The notes beneath the pieces are model-generated. The model was not told the origin of the DNA and did not search any database. It saw only the letters and a program-made list of their open reading frames with translations. The translations under genes were made by a program, and so were the position numbers. A stretch of 40,172 bases of DNA from Lachnospiraceae bacterium V9D3004 (GTDB lineage: Bacteria > Bacillota > Clostridia > Lachnospirales > Lachnospiraceae), in assembly GCA_000621985.1 (NCBI GenBank), contig JHWW01000021.1:1-40172 (forward strand), written 5' to 3'. Positions 8,796 through 18,400 of this stretch are shown here, one piece after another; position 1 is the first letter of the stretch; the number at the start of each line of letters is the position of its first letter.

Positions 8796-9488
8796 TTATA
8801 AGAACTGATTTCCGTTCAGTCTGATACCGGGGCCCATCGTAGTTGTAATTGTAACACTCTTAAGATACTGTCCCTTTGCCGATGCTGGCTTAGCCTTAAC
8901 AAGCGCACCCATAAGAGTCTTAAAATTCTCAGTAAGCTGTTCCTCGGTAAATGAAGCCTTACCAACAGGTACATGGATGATATTTGACTTATCAAGACGG
9001 TATTCGATCTTACCTGCTTTGATATCTTCTATAGCTTTTGAAACATCCATCGTAACTGTTCCGGCCTTTGGATTAGGCATAAGTCCTTTTGGTCCAAGTA
9101 CACGTCCGAGACGACCAACGACACCCATCATGTCCGGTGTAGCGACAACTACGTCAAAATCGAGCCATCCATCGTTCTGGATCTTCGGAATAAGCTCTTC
9201 GCCTCCAACATGGTCAGCGCCTGCTGCTTCTGCCTCAGCAACCTTATCACCTTTGGCAAATACGAGCACACGAACTTTCTTTCCTGTTCCGTGTGGAAGT
9301 ACTACAGCACCACGAACCTGCTGGTCTGCATGACGACCGTCTACGCCCAAACGAACATGAGCCTCTACTGTTTCATCGAATTTAGCAGTTGCTGTCTTCT
9401 TGATAAGTCCTACTGCTTCTGCAATATCATACTGCTTCTCGCGCTCAACAAGTTTGGCAGCTTCTACATACTTCTTTCCTTTTTTCAT
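8796..9488 (-). CDS. rplA: 50S ribosomal protein L1
   Basis: This protein forms the L1 stalk at the E site and binds 23S rRNA; in many bacteria it also represses its own operon. The 230 residues include [36 protein letters not shown] and the C-terminal [16 protein letters not shown], all family hallmarks. The frame opens at a GTG (9494), but that lies only three bases from AGGAGG. The ATG at 9488 has nine bases and is preferred. It is 108 bp downstream of rplK. The intergenic stretch holds a GGGAG/CTCCC stem that could be an L1-binding leader. Confidence 0.97.
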   Translation of the reverse strand: MKKGKKYVEAAKLVEREKQYDIAEAVGLIKKTATAKFDETVEAHVRLGVDGRHADQQVRGAVVLPHGTGKKVRVLVFAKGDKVAEAEAAGADHVGGEELIPKIQNDGWLDFDVVVATPDMMGVVGRLGRVLGPKGLMPNPKAGTVTMDVSKAIEDIKAGKIEYRLDKSNIIHVPVGKASFTEEQLTENFKTLMGALVKAKPASAKGQYLKSVTITTTMGPGIRLNGNQFL

Positions 9489-9504
9489 TCTCACAAACCT
9501 CCTT

Positions 9505-9545
9505 GTGGTGTTAACGGGAGCTTTCTATACGCCCTCCCACGACGT
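9505..9545 (-). promoter_or_regulatory. Candidate L1-binding leader upstream of rplA
   Basis: The minus strand in the rplK-rplA gap reads GTGGGAG, a short loop, CTCCCGTTAACACCAC and then the ribosome site. The GGGAG/CTCCC stem and its flanks resemble the L1 rRNA site mimic found before rplA in many Firmicutes. The match is from memory of the motif and is not computed. Confidence 0.45.
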
Positions 9546-9596
9546 TCAACATGAAATAGTCTTATTTTGCGATATATCTATATTCCAAAGTGATGA

Positions 9597-10022
9597 TTAA
9601 TCCTCTACAACAATACCCATACTTCTTGCAGTACCTGCGATCATGCTTATTGCGCTGTCAATGTTTGCCGCATTGAGATCAGGCATCTTAAGCTCAGCGA
9701 TCTTCTGAAGTTCTGCTCTTGTTATTGTTGCAACTTTCTGCTTGTTCGGAACACCTGATCCGTGCTCTATCTTACAAGCCTTCTTAAGCAGTACAGCTGC
9801 CGGCGGAGTCTTAGTAATGAAACTAAAGCTCTTATCCTGATATACTGTAATAACTACAGGAATGATCATACCGTCCTGATTAGCTGTTCTTGCATTAAAA
9901 TCTTTTGTGAACTGCACAATATTAACACCATGCTGACCGAGTGCCGGACCAACCGGTGGTGCCGGAGTAGCTTTTCCGGCAGGGATCTGCAGTTTAATAT
10001 AACCTTCAACTTTTTTAGCCAT
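9597..10022 (-). CDS. rplK: 50S ribosomal protein L11
   Basis: This protein of the GTPase-associated centre binds the thiostrepton region of 23S rRNA. The 141 residues start [20 protein letters not shown] and include [37 protein letters not shown] and the C-terminal SMGIVVE. Length is standard. It is followed by rplA in the same direction and preceded by nusG with a 49-bp gap, as part of the rpmG-secE-nusG-rplK-rplA transcript. Confidence 0.98.
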   Translation of the reverse strand: MAKKVEGYIKLQIPAGKATPAPPVGPALGQHGVNIVQFTKDFNARTANQDGMIIPVVITVYQDKSFSFITKTPPAAVLLKKACKIEHGSGVPNKQKVATITRAELQKIAELKMPDLNAANIDSAISMIAGTARSMGIVVED

Positions 10023-10071
10023 TTTACAATGCCTCCTTAATTACTTCATCGATATAACCGTCTAAAAACAA

Positions 10072-10590
10072 TCACACTTTTTTGACATCCCAGAAATCGA
10101 TATCCACAGGTGTATCTCTTCCGAACATGTTGACATTGATCGTAACACGCTGCTGGCTCTCATTGATCGCAACAACAACGCCCACATTGTTCTCCCATAC
10201 TCCGGAAGTAACTATTACGTTGTCACCTACAGCAAATGATGCAACTTCCTCTTCCTGGTTCATTACGAACTTCTCAACTTCCTCATCGGTAAGCGGTACC
10301 GGTTTTGATCCCGGACCAACAAAGCCCGTAACACCTCTCGTGTTTCGTACAACGTACCATGTCTCATTCGTATATACCATATTAATAAGTACATACGCCG
10401 GGAACATCTTCTTCTGAACCTGCTTCTTCTTGCCGCCTTCTTTGATCTCCACTACATTCTGAAGGGGAATCAGAACCTTGAGAATCTGATCTTCCATATG
10501 CCTGTTCTTTACCGTCTTCTCAATGTCAAGTTTTACCTTATTCTCATATCCCGAATAAGTGTGTACTGCGTACCATTTTGCTTCAGACAT
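10072..10590 (-). CDS. nusG: Transcription termination/antitermination factor NusG
   Basis: NusG binds RNA polymerase and modulates pausing and termination. The 172 residues contain the NGN domain (AKWYAVHTYSGYENKVKLD to NTRGVTGFVGPGSKPVPLTDEEV) and a C-terminal KOW domain (FAVGDNVIVTSGVWENNVGVV through to FGRDTPVDIDFWDVKKV). The open frame reaches 10617, but ATG 10590 has GGGAGG five bases upstream and gives the normal N terminus. It lies 45 bp behind secE. Confidence 0.98.
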   Translation of the reverse strand: MSEAKWYAVHTYSGYENKVKLDIEKTVKNRHMEDQILKVLIPLQNVVEIKEGGKKKQVQKKMFPAYVLINMVYTNETWYVVRNTRGVTGFVGPGSKPVPLTDEEVEKFVMNQEEEVASFAVGDNVIVTSGVWENNVGVVVAINESQQRVTINVNMFGRDTPVDIDFWDVKKV

Positions 10591-10635
10591 GTTAACCTCC
10601 CTACGTGCCAAATGCACTTAAAACAAAAAAGAAAT

Positions 10636-10839
10636 CTACAGAATTGCATCCAAACCGATCTGAATAAGGAAATCAATACCGGCTATTATAAGGCCAAGTA
10701 TAACCGTAACAACGATAACCACGCTGGACTCTCTTATAACATTGTCCTTGGTAGGCCAGATAATTCTTGAAAATTCTGATTTCACACTCTTAAAAAAACT
10801 CTTTTTCTTAGGAGCTGCCTCTGTTTTCTTCTCTTCCAT
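10636..10839 (-). CDS. secE: Protein translocase subunit SecE
   Basis: This is the small essential subunit that clamps SecY in the Sec translocon. It has 67 residues: a polar start rich in Lys/Glu, then the conserved FFKSVKSEFSRIIWPTKDNV and one membrane helix (SSVVIVVTVILGLIIAGIDFLI). This single-helix form is typical of Gram-positive bacteria. It sits between rpmG and nusG in the classic order. Confidence 0.97.
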   Translation of the reverse strand: MEEKKTEAAPKKKSFFKSVKSEFSRIIWPTKDNVIRESSVVIVVTVILGLIIAGIDFLIQIGLDAIL

Positions 10840-10854
10840 AACGCTTACTCCTCC

Positions 10855-11004
10855 TTATTTGGTTTCTTTGTGCATAGTATGCTTTTTACAGAATCTGCAA
10901 TACTTCTTTGTTTCCATTCTGTCCGGATGGTTCTTCTTCTCCTTCGTTGTGTCGTAATTACGCTGCTTGCACTCTGTGCATGCCAATGTAATCTTAACTC
11001 TCAT
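10855..11004 (-). CDS. rpmG: 50S ribosomal protein L33, zinc-binding (C+) form
   Basis: This gene has only 49 codons. The protein begins [17 protein letters not shown] and ends with HTMHKETK. It has the four zinc-ligand cysteines C9, C12, C36 and C39, so it is the zinc-dependent paralogue. The start ATG follows GGAGGTGAACGTA. It is the first gene of the rpmG-secE-nusG-rplK-rplA transcript and ends 15 bases before the secE start. Confidence 0.96.
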   Translation of the reverse strand: MRVKITLACTECKQRNYDTTKEKKNHPDRMETKKYCRFCKKHTMHKETK

Positions 11005-11080
11005 TACGTTCACCTCCGTGATAATTACTTGGAAAGTAAAATAAAGCGCAAAAAAAAAAGACTTATTTCATCGCTAGATT

Positions 11081-11110
11081 AGAATAACACAAGGAGAGTA
11101 TGCATGTCAA
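11081..11110 (-). promoter_or_regulatory. Promoter of rpmG-secE-nusG-rplKA
   Basis: The minus strand has TTGACA (11105-11110), an 18-base spacer and TATTCT (11081-11086). An untranslated leader of about 70 bases with a ten-base T run precedes the L33 ribosome site. Confidence 0.75.
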
Positions 11111-11175
11111 CAAGAAATTTTAATGTCTGCTCGTACAATAACTGCAGGTGCTTGCATGGTGCTACATACAAATCC

Positions 11176-11199
11176 GGCGGAGCGATCGCTCGCTCCGCC
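11176..11199 (-). terminator. Hairpin after the FliD-like gene
   Basis: GGCGGAGCGA and TCGCTCCGCC form a perfect 10-bp stem with a four-base loop, about 20 bases after the stop codon at 11221. The following T-tract is weak, so termination is plausible but not certain. Confidence 0.45.
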
Positions 11200-11220
11200 T
11201 TCATCATATATAATATGTAA

Positions 11221-12492
11221 TTAACAATAATAATTAAACAACATTCCGCTGTACATTGAAGTCATGTACGGGTGCGCATATCCTTCCCTGGTGTAATCGG
11301 GATATGCAACCATAAGCTTGTTAACATAATTCATAGGATTAAGAGACATCTTATTGACCTGTGCCGACAGTCTGTTCAAAAACTCACTGTCCTTACCCAT
11401 TACCTCTTCAAATATTCCGCTCTGGAATGCCGATTCGGCAGTTGAACGTTCAAGTGTCAGATGTCCGCTCTCCTGTCTGATTATCCCCGCAGCCTGAAGC
11501 GAAAATGCATTCGCTGAATATAATATATTCATCTCAGCTCTCATTCCGCTGTTGCGTACGCCCGATGTATTGCCATGCCTATCGGACATATCTATCATAT
11601 TATTATATTGTTCAAGAATATTCTCGATCCCTTCAAATACCATAGCGGAATCTTTTTTATAACCCACATGTACCGGTTCGTCCGTTTCGCGGTTAATATT
11701 GATCTCCATTCCGTCATTGAGCACGAAACTGTTGCTCGGATGACTGTAGTTAACACCATTAATGCTTATGTTTGCATCTTTGGAGTCCTGAACGGTATGA
11801 TTCAATCCATAGTATGACACGATACCGCTCCTATCGGATACATCCTCGAATTCAAACTTCTGAATTCCCGCATCTCCCGTATCTTCCGATGTAAGCTGCA
11901 TATATATCTTACCCTCATCGGTTCTCTTAACCTCTGCGCGAACACCCATGTGCGCACCGTTGATACTGTTGGAGAGGTTCCTCATCGCAATACTGTTGCG
12001 GGTTCTGTCTCCCATGGTATATCTGAACTTATATTCTCTTCCCGCAACATTGGCCTTGAATTCATATGTGCCACCCGGAAGTCCTCTTCCGTCGGAATAA
12101 TATTCGTTACCTTTGTTGATCTGCGGAGAAGCCATAGACTTCACATCTATGTCCATATCTTCCGGAAGCGTACTGTCTTCCGATACGATCTTTGCATCCA
12201 CACTGTCATCCGAAGTGGTGACCGCGATCTTACTGTATGCTTCATCAATATTCTTAAAATATCCGTTGATCGCATTATCAATGCCAAGAGACATCTCTTT
12301 AAGACCCAGCACATACTCCTGGGTATCATCATTAAGTCTCACAATATACATTGGCGCATTCTTGCTTGACTTAACTATTTCATTATAATGATTAGTAAGT
12401 TCCTTATCACCGTGAACCCTCGTGCTCTTCTTAGAAGAAGCCGGACGGGACATAAGATATGCAGATATTAGATTATTATACACTCTGTCCAT
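11221..12492 (-). CDS. FliD-like (flagellar cap/hook-associated) protein, orphan
   Basis: The 423 residues have no signal peptide or membrane helix. Two segments resemble flagellar cap protein FliD. The first is a hook-IN-like segment at about residues 145-210 (TYEFKANVAGREYKF, then LSNSINGAHMGVRAEV, then IYMQLTSEDTG). The second is ISINGVNYSHPSNSFVLNDG followed by an extended strand and a helix ending ILEQYNNMIDM, the usual FliD pattern before the coiled coil. It lacks the long D2/D3 insertions of full FliD and ends FNYYC. No flagellar genes are nearby. It has its own promoter and AGGAGGG site. A role as a minor cap or an export-apparatus protein is inference. Confidence 0.6.
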   Translation of the reverse strand: MDRVYNNLISAYLMSRPASSKKSTRVHGDKELTNHYNEIVKSSKNAPMYIVRLNDDTQEYVLGLKEMSLGIDNAINGYFKNIDEAYSKIAVTTSDDSVDAKIVSEDSTLPEDMDIDVKSMASPQINKGNEYYSDGRGLPGGTYEFKANVAGREYKFRYTMGDRTRNSIAMRNLSNSINGAHMGVRAEVKRTDEGKIYMQLTSEDTGDAGIQKFEFEDVSDRSGIVSYYGLNHTVQDSKDANISINGVNYSHPSNSFVLNDGMEININRETDEPVHVGYKKDSAMVFEGIENILEQYNNMIDMSDRHGNTSGVRNSGMRAEMNILYSANAFSLQAAGIIRQESGHLTLERSTAESAFQSGIFEEVMGKDSEFLNRLSAQVNKMSLNPMNYVNKLMVAYPDYTREGYAHPYMTSMYSGMLFNYYC

Positions 12493-12562
12493 ATTAGTCC
12501 CTCCTTTGACTTATATGTTTTACGACAATGTTCCACAATAATCACGAGATAATCCTAACCTA

Positions 12563-12591
12563 ATCTTATAACATAATCTCTTAAAATGCAA
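12563..12591 (-). promoter_or_regulatory. Promoter of the FliD-like gene
   Basis: The minus strand has TTGCAT (12586-12591), a 17-base spacer and TAAGAT (12563-12568). It lies just behind the blaR-like gene and is a vegetative-type promoter, not an obvious flagellar sigma-28 site. Confidence 0.6.
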
Positions 12592-12611
12592 GTCTTTTTC
12601 AATATTTTTTT

Positions 12612-14867
12612 CTACCCGATCGACGCACTCCCTGCAATATCTTCTGCCTGCTCTTTTGAGAACTCCTTAGCCGATAACGACAGCACATAATACGTCCTTT
12701 CACCCTCCTTAACATAGCAGAAATACCAGTATGCGATATCTTCCGACTGCTGCTTATAACTCTCCTTAAACATGATCATATACCATCCGTCTCCGGATCC
12801 TGTGCTTTTTTTCACATCAATATATTCCACATAAGCTTTTGGATCGACCGGTACAACATTTTTAAGATCGTCCGACACATCCGACATATCGGGAATACCG
12901 TTCTTATATGTAACACCTGTATATTCTGCCAGAATCTTGCTTATCATGCCCGAATAGCCGACTTCAAGCATTGAATTCTGACCTTCTTCGCTTTCGTACG
13001 ATCTCGGCAATATCCATGATCCGCCCATCCATCCGAGATTACTGTAGTAATTACTTAATTCATATCCTTTCGGAAGTTCCACCGACAGCCAGCCGTTCAC
13101 TCTGTCATCCGAACCACCGTTTTCAAGTATATCGAATTCGCCCTGTACATCATATGTATCAAAATCTCCGGGAGCTCTGTAATCCATTATCTTCTTTATC
13201 ATTCTGTAATGACCCGGCTCAAGCTTACCATAGACATTTTCCCAGTTAATATATATCTCTGTTGTCTTTCCGCTCTTAAGATCATAGGCTATATCTTCCC
13301 ATGCCAGCGATTCGTTAAGAGGCAGATTGACCCACTCAAGATACGAATTCTGTTTTTGTATCGTATATTGCTGTCCTGTCTGAAGACTTCCCGTCACTTC
13401 TCTGCCATCCTGATATATCTCCAGCAAGCAGCCTGTGGACTTCACATCAAACAAGACAAGCTTTACGCCAATCTCATTATCTATATCCGAAGTCTCGGCA
13501 CTGTCATCCAGTTCATGCTTTTCAGGCATTTCGTAATATTCAAATACCGCCCCGTCTTCAAGTTTGACAAAATTAAAATTACCGGATCCTTCCTCTATAA
13601 ATGTGAGCTTATCATCTTCATATTTAAAATAATTCACATTATCATACCCGCATATTTCTTTATCAAGCGGCAAAGACAATATCCCGTCTTCTATAGTATA
13701 TTTTCCGTATCCGATAAAACTGCTTATCGGTGTTTCATACCACTGAAATGTGCCATCTTCATTAAGTGTTATATAGAAATATATATATTCATCAACTTTT
13801 CCAGTCATCGAATTCTTGGTGTAATAATATGTCTTTGATCCTTTGATACGGGTCTGCGCGTTCCCGGTATCAGTGTCTTCATCTTCAGACTGATGCTCTG
13901 CCTGCTCCTTTATCCGGGTATTGTCACCTATTGACAGCGGATTCGTCAGGAAAAACACACCTACTGCGATACAGCTTACAACGGCAATAAGCACTATCCA
14001 AAATGCAGGCTTCCTGTAATTAATTACATCTCTGATACGATTCTTTACCCCGGTCTCGCCGAAAGCAAGCGGACATGCTGTAATGGTTCTTCTTGTAACG
14101 CTTAAGTCAAGCAACGCCTGGGAATATGCCGCAACATACACATTCTCTTTTCCCTGTATCACTTTCTCATCGCAGGCAGCTTCTATATCACGGCACAGTA
14201 TGATATATGCTATCCAGCATAGTGGATTGAACCAGTATACGGATAATAACACCATACCAAGTGGTTTCCACCAGTGGTCAAACCGTTCTATATGCGCTTT
14301 CTCATGTGCAATGACTAGTTCCAGTGTCTCTCCTGTAACAAATGACGGCACGTATATCATCGGTTCAAAAAAACCAAGAATAAACGGCGTCTCAATATCA
14401 TCACAGACCATTATATTATCTCTTACGTTGATTGATGCACGTACTTTTCTCTTAAGTCTTATATAACTTATTAACGAATAGAGTACCATCAATACTATTC
14501 CCACTATCCACAGAGTTGATACTACAGATATTATTACCTCAAGCAGGTTGGTATGCGTCCCGGTTTCACGCCCGGATGCATCCCATATTAACGGATTTAC
14601 AGCATTATTCACAAAAGGGATTCCGGAATGTATCTCAGGATTATTCGACATTGTTATATCTTCCGGAATCACCCGGTTACTTGGAAGAAGCGAAAGGGCG
14701 CTCTCTAATGCAAACGGACATATCAGTCTTACAGCCACAAGAGCCCATAATATACAGGTGACCCATTTTGGCGCCTTTTTTAATAAAAATCGAAGGGCAA
14801 TAACCGCAACTATTAACCACGACGCATTAATACTCATATTTAATATCTTAAGGAATATGTCACTCAT
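12612..14867 (-). CDS. BlaR1/MecR1-like M56 metallopeptidase membrane sensor
   Basis: The 751-residue membrane protein is predicted to sense an external signal and trigger cleavage of its partner repressor. Membrane helices lie at about 15-50, 115-135, 195-220 and 285-310. The M56 zinc site is HEKAH (about 188-192) with a downstream Glu in EAACDEKVI. The roughly 430-residue extracellular part does not look like a beta-lactam sensor: there is no transpeptidase-like block that I recognise. It contains a lipocalin-like strand region (KTYYYTKNSMTGKVDEY), an Ig-like segment ending QGEFDIL, and a C-terminal mixed domain. ATG 14867 is chosen because AGGAGG is seven bases upstream. It begins two bases after the blaI-like stop. 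Confidence 0.85.
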   Translation of the reverse strand: MSDIFLKILNMSINASWLIVAVIALRFLLKKAPKWVTCILWALVAVRLICPFALESALSLLPSNRVIPEDITMSNNPEIHSGIPFVNNAVNPLIWDASGRETGTHTNLLEVIISVVSTLWIVGIVLMVLYSLISYIRLKRKVRASINVRDNIMVCDDIETPFILGFFEPMIYVPSFVTGETLELVIAHEKAHIERFDHWWKPLGMVLLSVYWFNPLCWIAYIILCRDIEAACDEKVIQGKENVYVAAYSQALLDLSVTRRTITACPLAFGETGVKNRIRDVINYRKPAFWIVLIAVVSCIAVGVFFLTNPLSIGDNTRIKEQAEHQSEDEDTDTGNAQTRIKGSKTYYYTKNSMTGKVDEYIYFYITLNEDGTFQWYETPISSFIGYGKYTIEDGILSLPLDKEICGYDNVNYFKYEDDKLTFIEEGSGNFNFVKLEDGAVFEYYEMPEKHELDDSAETSDIDNEIGVKLVLFDVKSTGCLLEIYQDGREVTGSLQTGQQYTIQKQNSYLEWVNLPLNESLAWEDIAYDLKSGKTTEIYINWENVYGKLEPGHYRMIKKIMDYRAPGDFDTYDVQGEFDILENGGSDDRVNGWLSVELPKGYELSNYYSNLGWMGGSWILPRSYESEEGQNSMLEVGYSGMISKILAEYTGVTYKNGIPDMSDVSDDLKNVVPVDPKAYVEYIDVKKSTGSGDGWYMIMFKESYKQQSEDIAYWYFCYVKEGERTYYVLSLSAKEFSKEQAEDIAGSASIG

Positions 14868-14869
14868 GT

Positions 14870-15235
14870 TCACCCCTCCTTCTTGAATCTGTCGATCATT
14901 TTCTGTATCTCGTCAACTTCCTGTTCAGTAAGATCCTTTTTCGAAGTAAAAGCCGCAATAAATGCAGGCAAAGATCCTTCATATGAATCCTCAATGATCT
15001 GCTCTGATTTTGCCGAATAAAAGTCTTCACGTGAAACGATGGACGTTACTATCCCGTCTACATTCCGGAACAACCCTTTTCCACATAGTTTTCTAAGTAC
15101 CGTATATGTGGTAGGTTTCTTCCAGTTCAATTCTTTTTCGCATATCTTCACCAGTTCACCCGAACCTATAGGTTCATTCGCCCAGACGATATCAGCAAAC
15201 CGTTCCTGTACAGCTCCAAGTTCTATATCCATCAT
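14870..15235 (-). CDS. BlaI/MecI-family transcriptional repressor
   Basis: This is a winged-helix DNA-binding repressor, 121 residues. The N-terminal domain has IVWANEPIGSGELVKICEKE and the wing KPTTYTVLRKLCGKGLF. The C-terminal dimerisation part starts SREDFYSAKSEQIIED. In this family, a BlaR1-type protease cleaves the dimer domain and releases the operator. Several ATGs lie close together; the one at 15235 has GGAAGG nine bases upstream and is preferred over 15244. It is followed directly by the blaR1-like gene and preceded by a promoter overlapped by two dyads, so the pair is probably autoregulated. Confidence 0.9.
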   Translation of the reverse strand: MMDIELGAVQERFADIVWANEPIGSGELVKICEKELNWKKPTTYTVLRKLCGKGLFRNVDGIVTSIVSREDFYSAKSEQIIEDSYEGSLPAFIAAFTSKKDLTEQEVDEIQKMIDRFKKEG

Positions 15236-15310
15236 AATGATCATCCTTCCAATTCTTCTAATTCTGTCATTCGGTTGATTACCCTTTAATCAAAAAATGT
15301 TGCGTCACTC

Positions 15311-15360
15311 TTTGGTTTATCGCTGTAAACCTTACGTGTAGTTTACTGCAATAAACCAAA
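15311..15360. promoter_or_regulatory. Double BlaI-type operator
   Basis: A 50-bp inverted repeat has arms of 20 bases (15311-15330 and 15341-15360) matching at 18 of 20 positions. Each arm is itself a dyad: GGTTTA-N6-TAAACC (15314-15331) and GTTTA-N6-TAAAC (15341-15356), centred about 26 bp apart. One dyad falls between the -35 and -10 boxes and the other just beyond the start site of the blaI-like gene, so binding should block transcription. Confidence 0.8.
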
Positions 15361-15368
15361 TTTGTCAA
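15340..15368 (-). promoter_or_regulatory. Promoter of the blaI-blaR1-like pair
   Basis: The minus strand has TTGACA (15363-15368), a 17-base spacer and TAAACT (15340-15345). The operator dyads overlap the spacer and the transcription start. Confidence 0.75.
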
Positions 15369-15381
15369 GGGATAATGAAAC

Positions 15382-15426
15382 AAAAAACAGCTCCTGGCCG
15401 GTACATAAACCGGTACCCGGAGCTGT
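15382..15426 (-). terminator. Terminator after the GLUG protein gene
   Basis: On the minus strand AACAGCTCC and GGAGCTGTT close a long stem that includes ACCGGTT-like inner pairing, followed by TTTTTTG. It is a strong rho-independent terminator about 60 bases past the stop at 15485, insulating the blaI promoter. Confidence 0.9.
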
Positions 15427-15484
15427 TCATGTATCATATGATGGGCAAATGACTTTTTGGCACATCATCATAATACAGCTACAA

Positions 15485-18400
15485 TTATTTCACCTTATAT
15501 GTCTTCGTAATTCCACTTTTCTTCTTCGTTACTTTGATTGTTATCTTAGTTTTCTTTTGAAGCTTATAAGACAGGTTAAGTGAGAATTTCTTACCTTTAA
15601 CTTTTGCTTTCTTATATGCCTTCTTTCCGACTTTGATCTTTACAGTGGCACCTTTCACCGACAATTTACCTGTTATTGTCTTAGTGCCTTTCTTGCATGT
15701 AACCGATACAATCTTTATCTTATTTGACTGACTCTTATTCTTACCGCCGTTTGATCCCTTCGCATTGGACGGGTCAGCCATCGTCGTTCCCCCCGAAGAC
15801 GAGGAGCCGCTAGAATTTCCTAAAGAACCGTTATTTGCAGGAACCTTCGTCGGTTCTGCTGCGGAGTTGCCATTCTGTGAAGGATCCGCGGTTGGTGTTC
15901 CTTCATTCCCCGGTTTCTTCGTCGGTTCCGCTGTGGAGTTTCCTTCCTGAGAGGGATCCTTCGTCGGTGTTACATTCGGTGATGCTGTAGGCTTATTATC
16001 AGGCGTTTCATACTCCATGCTTATCACAACATTACCGGCAGGCATGGTAAGTGTAAAACCTGAAGCTGATTTTGTCAGAGTACCTTCATTAGCAACATAA
16101 CCTTTCAGCGTGGAACCTTCCGGAACAGTACCTTTAATGGTAAGCTCCACCTTGTCCCCGCTACCCGCATAGAATGCCTCGTAGTCTGAATCAACTGCAT
16201 CATAAAAATTATAAACCTTCGTTGAAAATCCCTTGTTATGGTAAGTAATTCCGGTAACTTCCGATGTCGTTCCCGAACCGAATGATAGTTCGACTCCCTC
16301 ACCGGCTGTTACACTGTAAGCTCTCTTGCCACAGTCAGTCCATATATCGTCCGCATCCGTAATCTTGCTGTAATATGTATAATATGTATTACTTATACTT
16401 ACCGGATCGGTTCCAAGTCCCACAGGAAACTCACTGTCACTTATATCAATACATCCTGTCAGTGTAAGCTTTGATTCATCGCCGTTTAAGCCTACTATCG
16501 TACCTGCACCAAGCGCTCCGTATATTCCGCCGGCAAATACACAGTTGCGAAGAGTAGTTTCACCCGATCCAACACAACTTATGATTCCGCCGCACTGATC
16601 AGCGGTAGTATCTACTCTCGCGGATACCAGGCAGTTATTGATATAATTCTTACCCTCAGCCAAACCTGCCAAACCGGCGCAGTACAAATCACCGGTAACG
16701 CTACCTGTAACAACGAGATCAACAATCTCGGAATTATTGATATACTTAAATGGGGCAACGTAATTATCATTTTCGCTTATATTGGCAATAAGAGCATGCC
16801 CACCACCGTTAAGACATCCCTCAAAAGGATTCTCCATTGTTCCGATCATTGTTGTAACAGAGATATCATTTATCAGTTCAAACTGCTTTCCCGATGTCTC
16901 AAAACCAAGCTCTATAAATGAAGCCAACTTATCCCAGTCATCCTTATTCTGAATGGTAAACGGACGAATTCCCGTGCCGTCTTCACCGCTGTGTCCTATG
17001 GCATCTCCGCAATATTTACACTGTCTTCCGACAAAGGAATGACCCGGGCAGCGGGTTATACTTACATAAGCATTCGTACAGGCAGATAATTTATCGGAAA
17101 ACGGAGCCATAACTGCCGTATTCTTGTCCTCTCCGGCAAACACAACATAATCATCCCTGAAAATTTTAATATGATCCTTATATACGTTATTATCATATGA
17201 GTCCTTATCTTCAAGGTTAACACCTATAGCCTGTGCACCGGCTACATTATATAACGGAGTTCCCGCAATCGCCGTAACAGTTCCGTCATAGACATGAAGT
17301 ATACCGGCTTTTAGGTGTACTGTACTTCCGCTATCTGTACCCGGTCTTCCGGCACCGATTCCCGGTGCAGCAAGTCCTGTAGATGAACAGGTACTTCCTT
17401 CTGCAAGGACATTGCCTCCTTTAACGGTCACCGTTCCGCCGTCTCCACAGTCACCGCCGCCGATTCCAGCTGCTCCGCTATTACCTTTTGCTGTTACTGT
17501 ACCGCCCTCAATCGTGACTATGCCGCAGCCTTCTTCCGCAGAACCTCCGATACCGGCACATCGATCTGTTCCTGTCGCATTAAGTTCACCGTTTCCATGG
17601 ATGATGAGACTGTTTCCTTCGGATACGTTGATGCCTTTAGTGACATCAAGCTTCACATTATCTGCAAGTACAAGATTCACCTCACCGGTTATCTTAAGCC
17701 TTTCATTCAGTTCTAATGTTTTCCCCGTCTCTCCGGAATCAACTCCTGTAATATACCATCCCGAAACAAGTCCTCTTACAGCCGGATCTATTATCCACGG
17801 ATTAGCTTTCGTTCCTGCCGTAGAAAGATCGTTCATGTTACTGCAATCCATCCATATGGCATATAGTGTCGCTTGAATTTTCTCTATATTATTATACGGT
17901 TTACCTGCCTGATAATATGTTCCCGAACCGTCAGAAGCAGTATTCCATCCAAGGAATATCTTATCTTCCATGGTATACGGGCATTCCGGGGCATTGGCAG
18001 GATATGTATAACATGTATCAGTAGACGTCTTACCCGGGGCACCATTAGGATCAGTTGTTATCTTCACATAAGCGTAATAACTGCATCCCGCAAGACTGCC
18101 TACACTGTCCTCCTCTGCATTAAGTTCTCCCTCATTAACACAGTTCATAATAGCCGCACGGGCAACTCCGGCTATGCCTCCTACCTCGCCTCTTCCTTTG
18201 ATCTTTCCGTAATTATAACAGTCTTTTATAGTTCCTTCGGCATCTCCAACTATACCACCGGCATCATCAAGGCCAGTACTTACATCACCGTAATTCTTAC
18301 AGCCTTCGATCGAACCGTAATTAGTTCCGGCTATTCCTCCCGCATCACTACTCGTATCACTGATCTCCTTTACATCACCATGATTCTCACAGTCTTTTAT

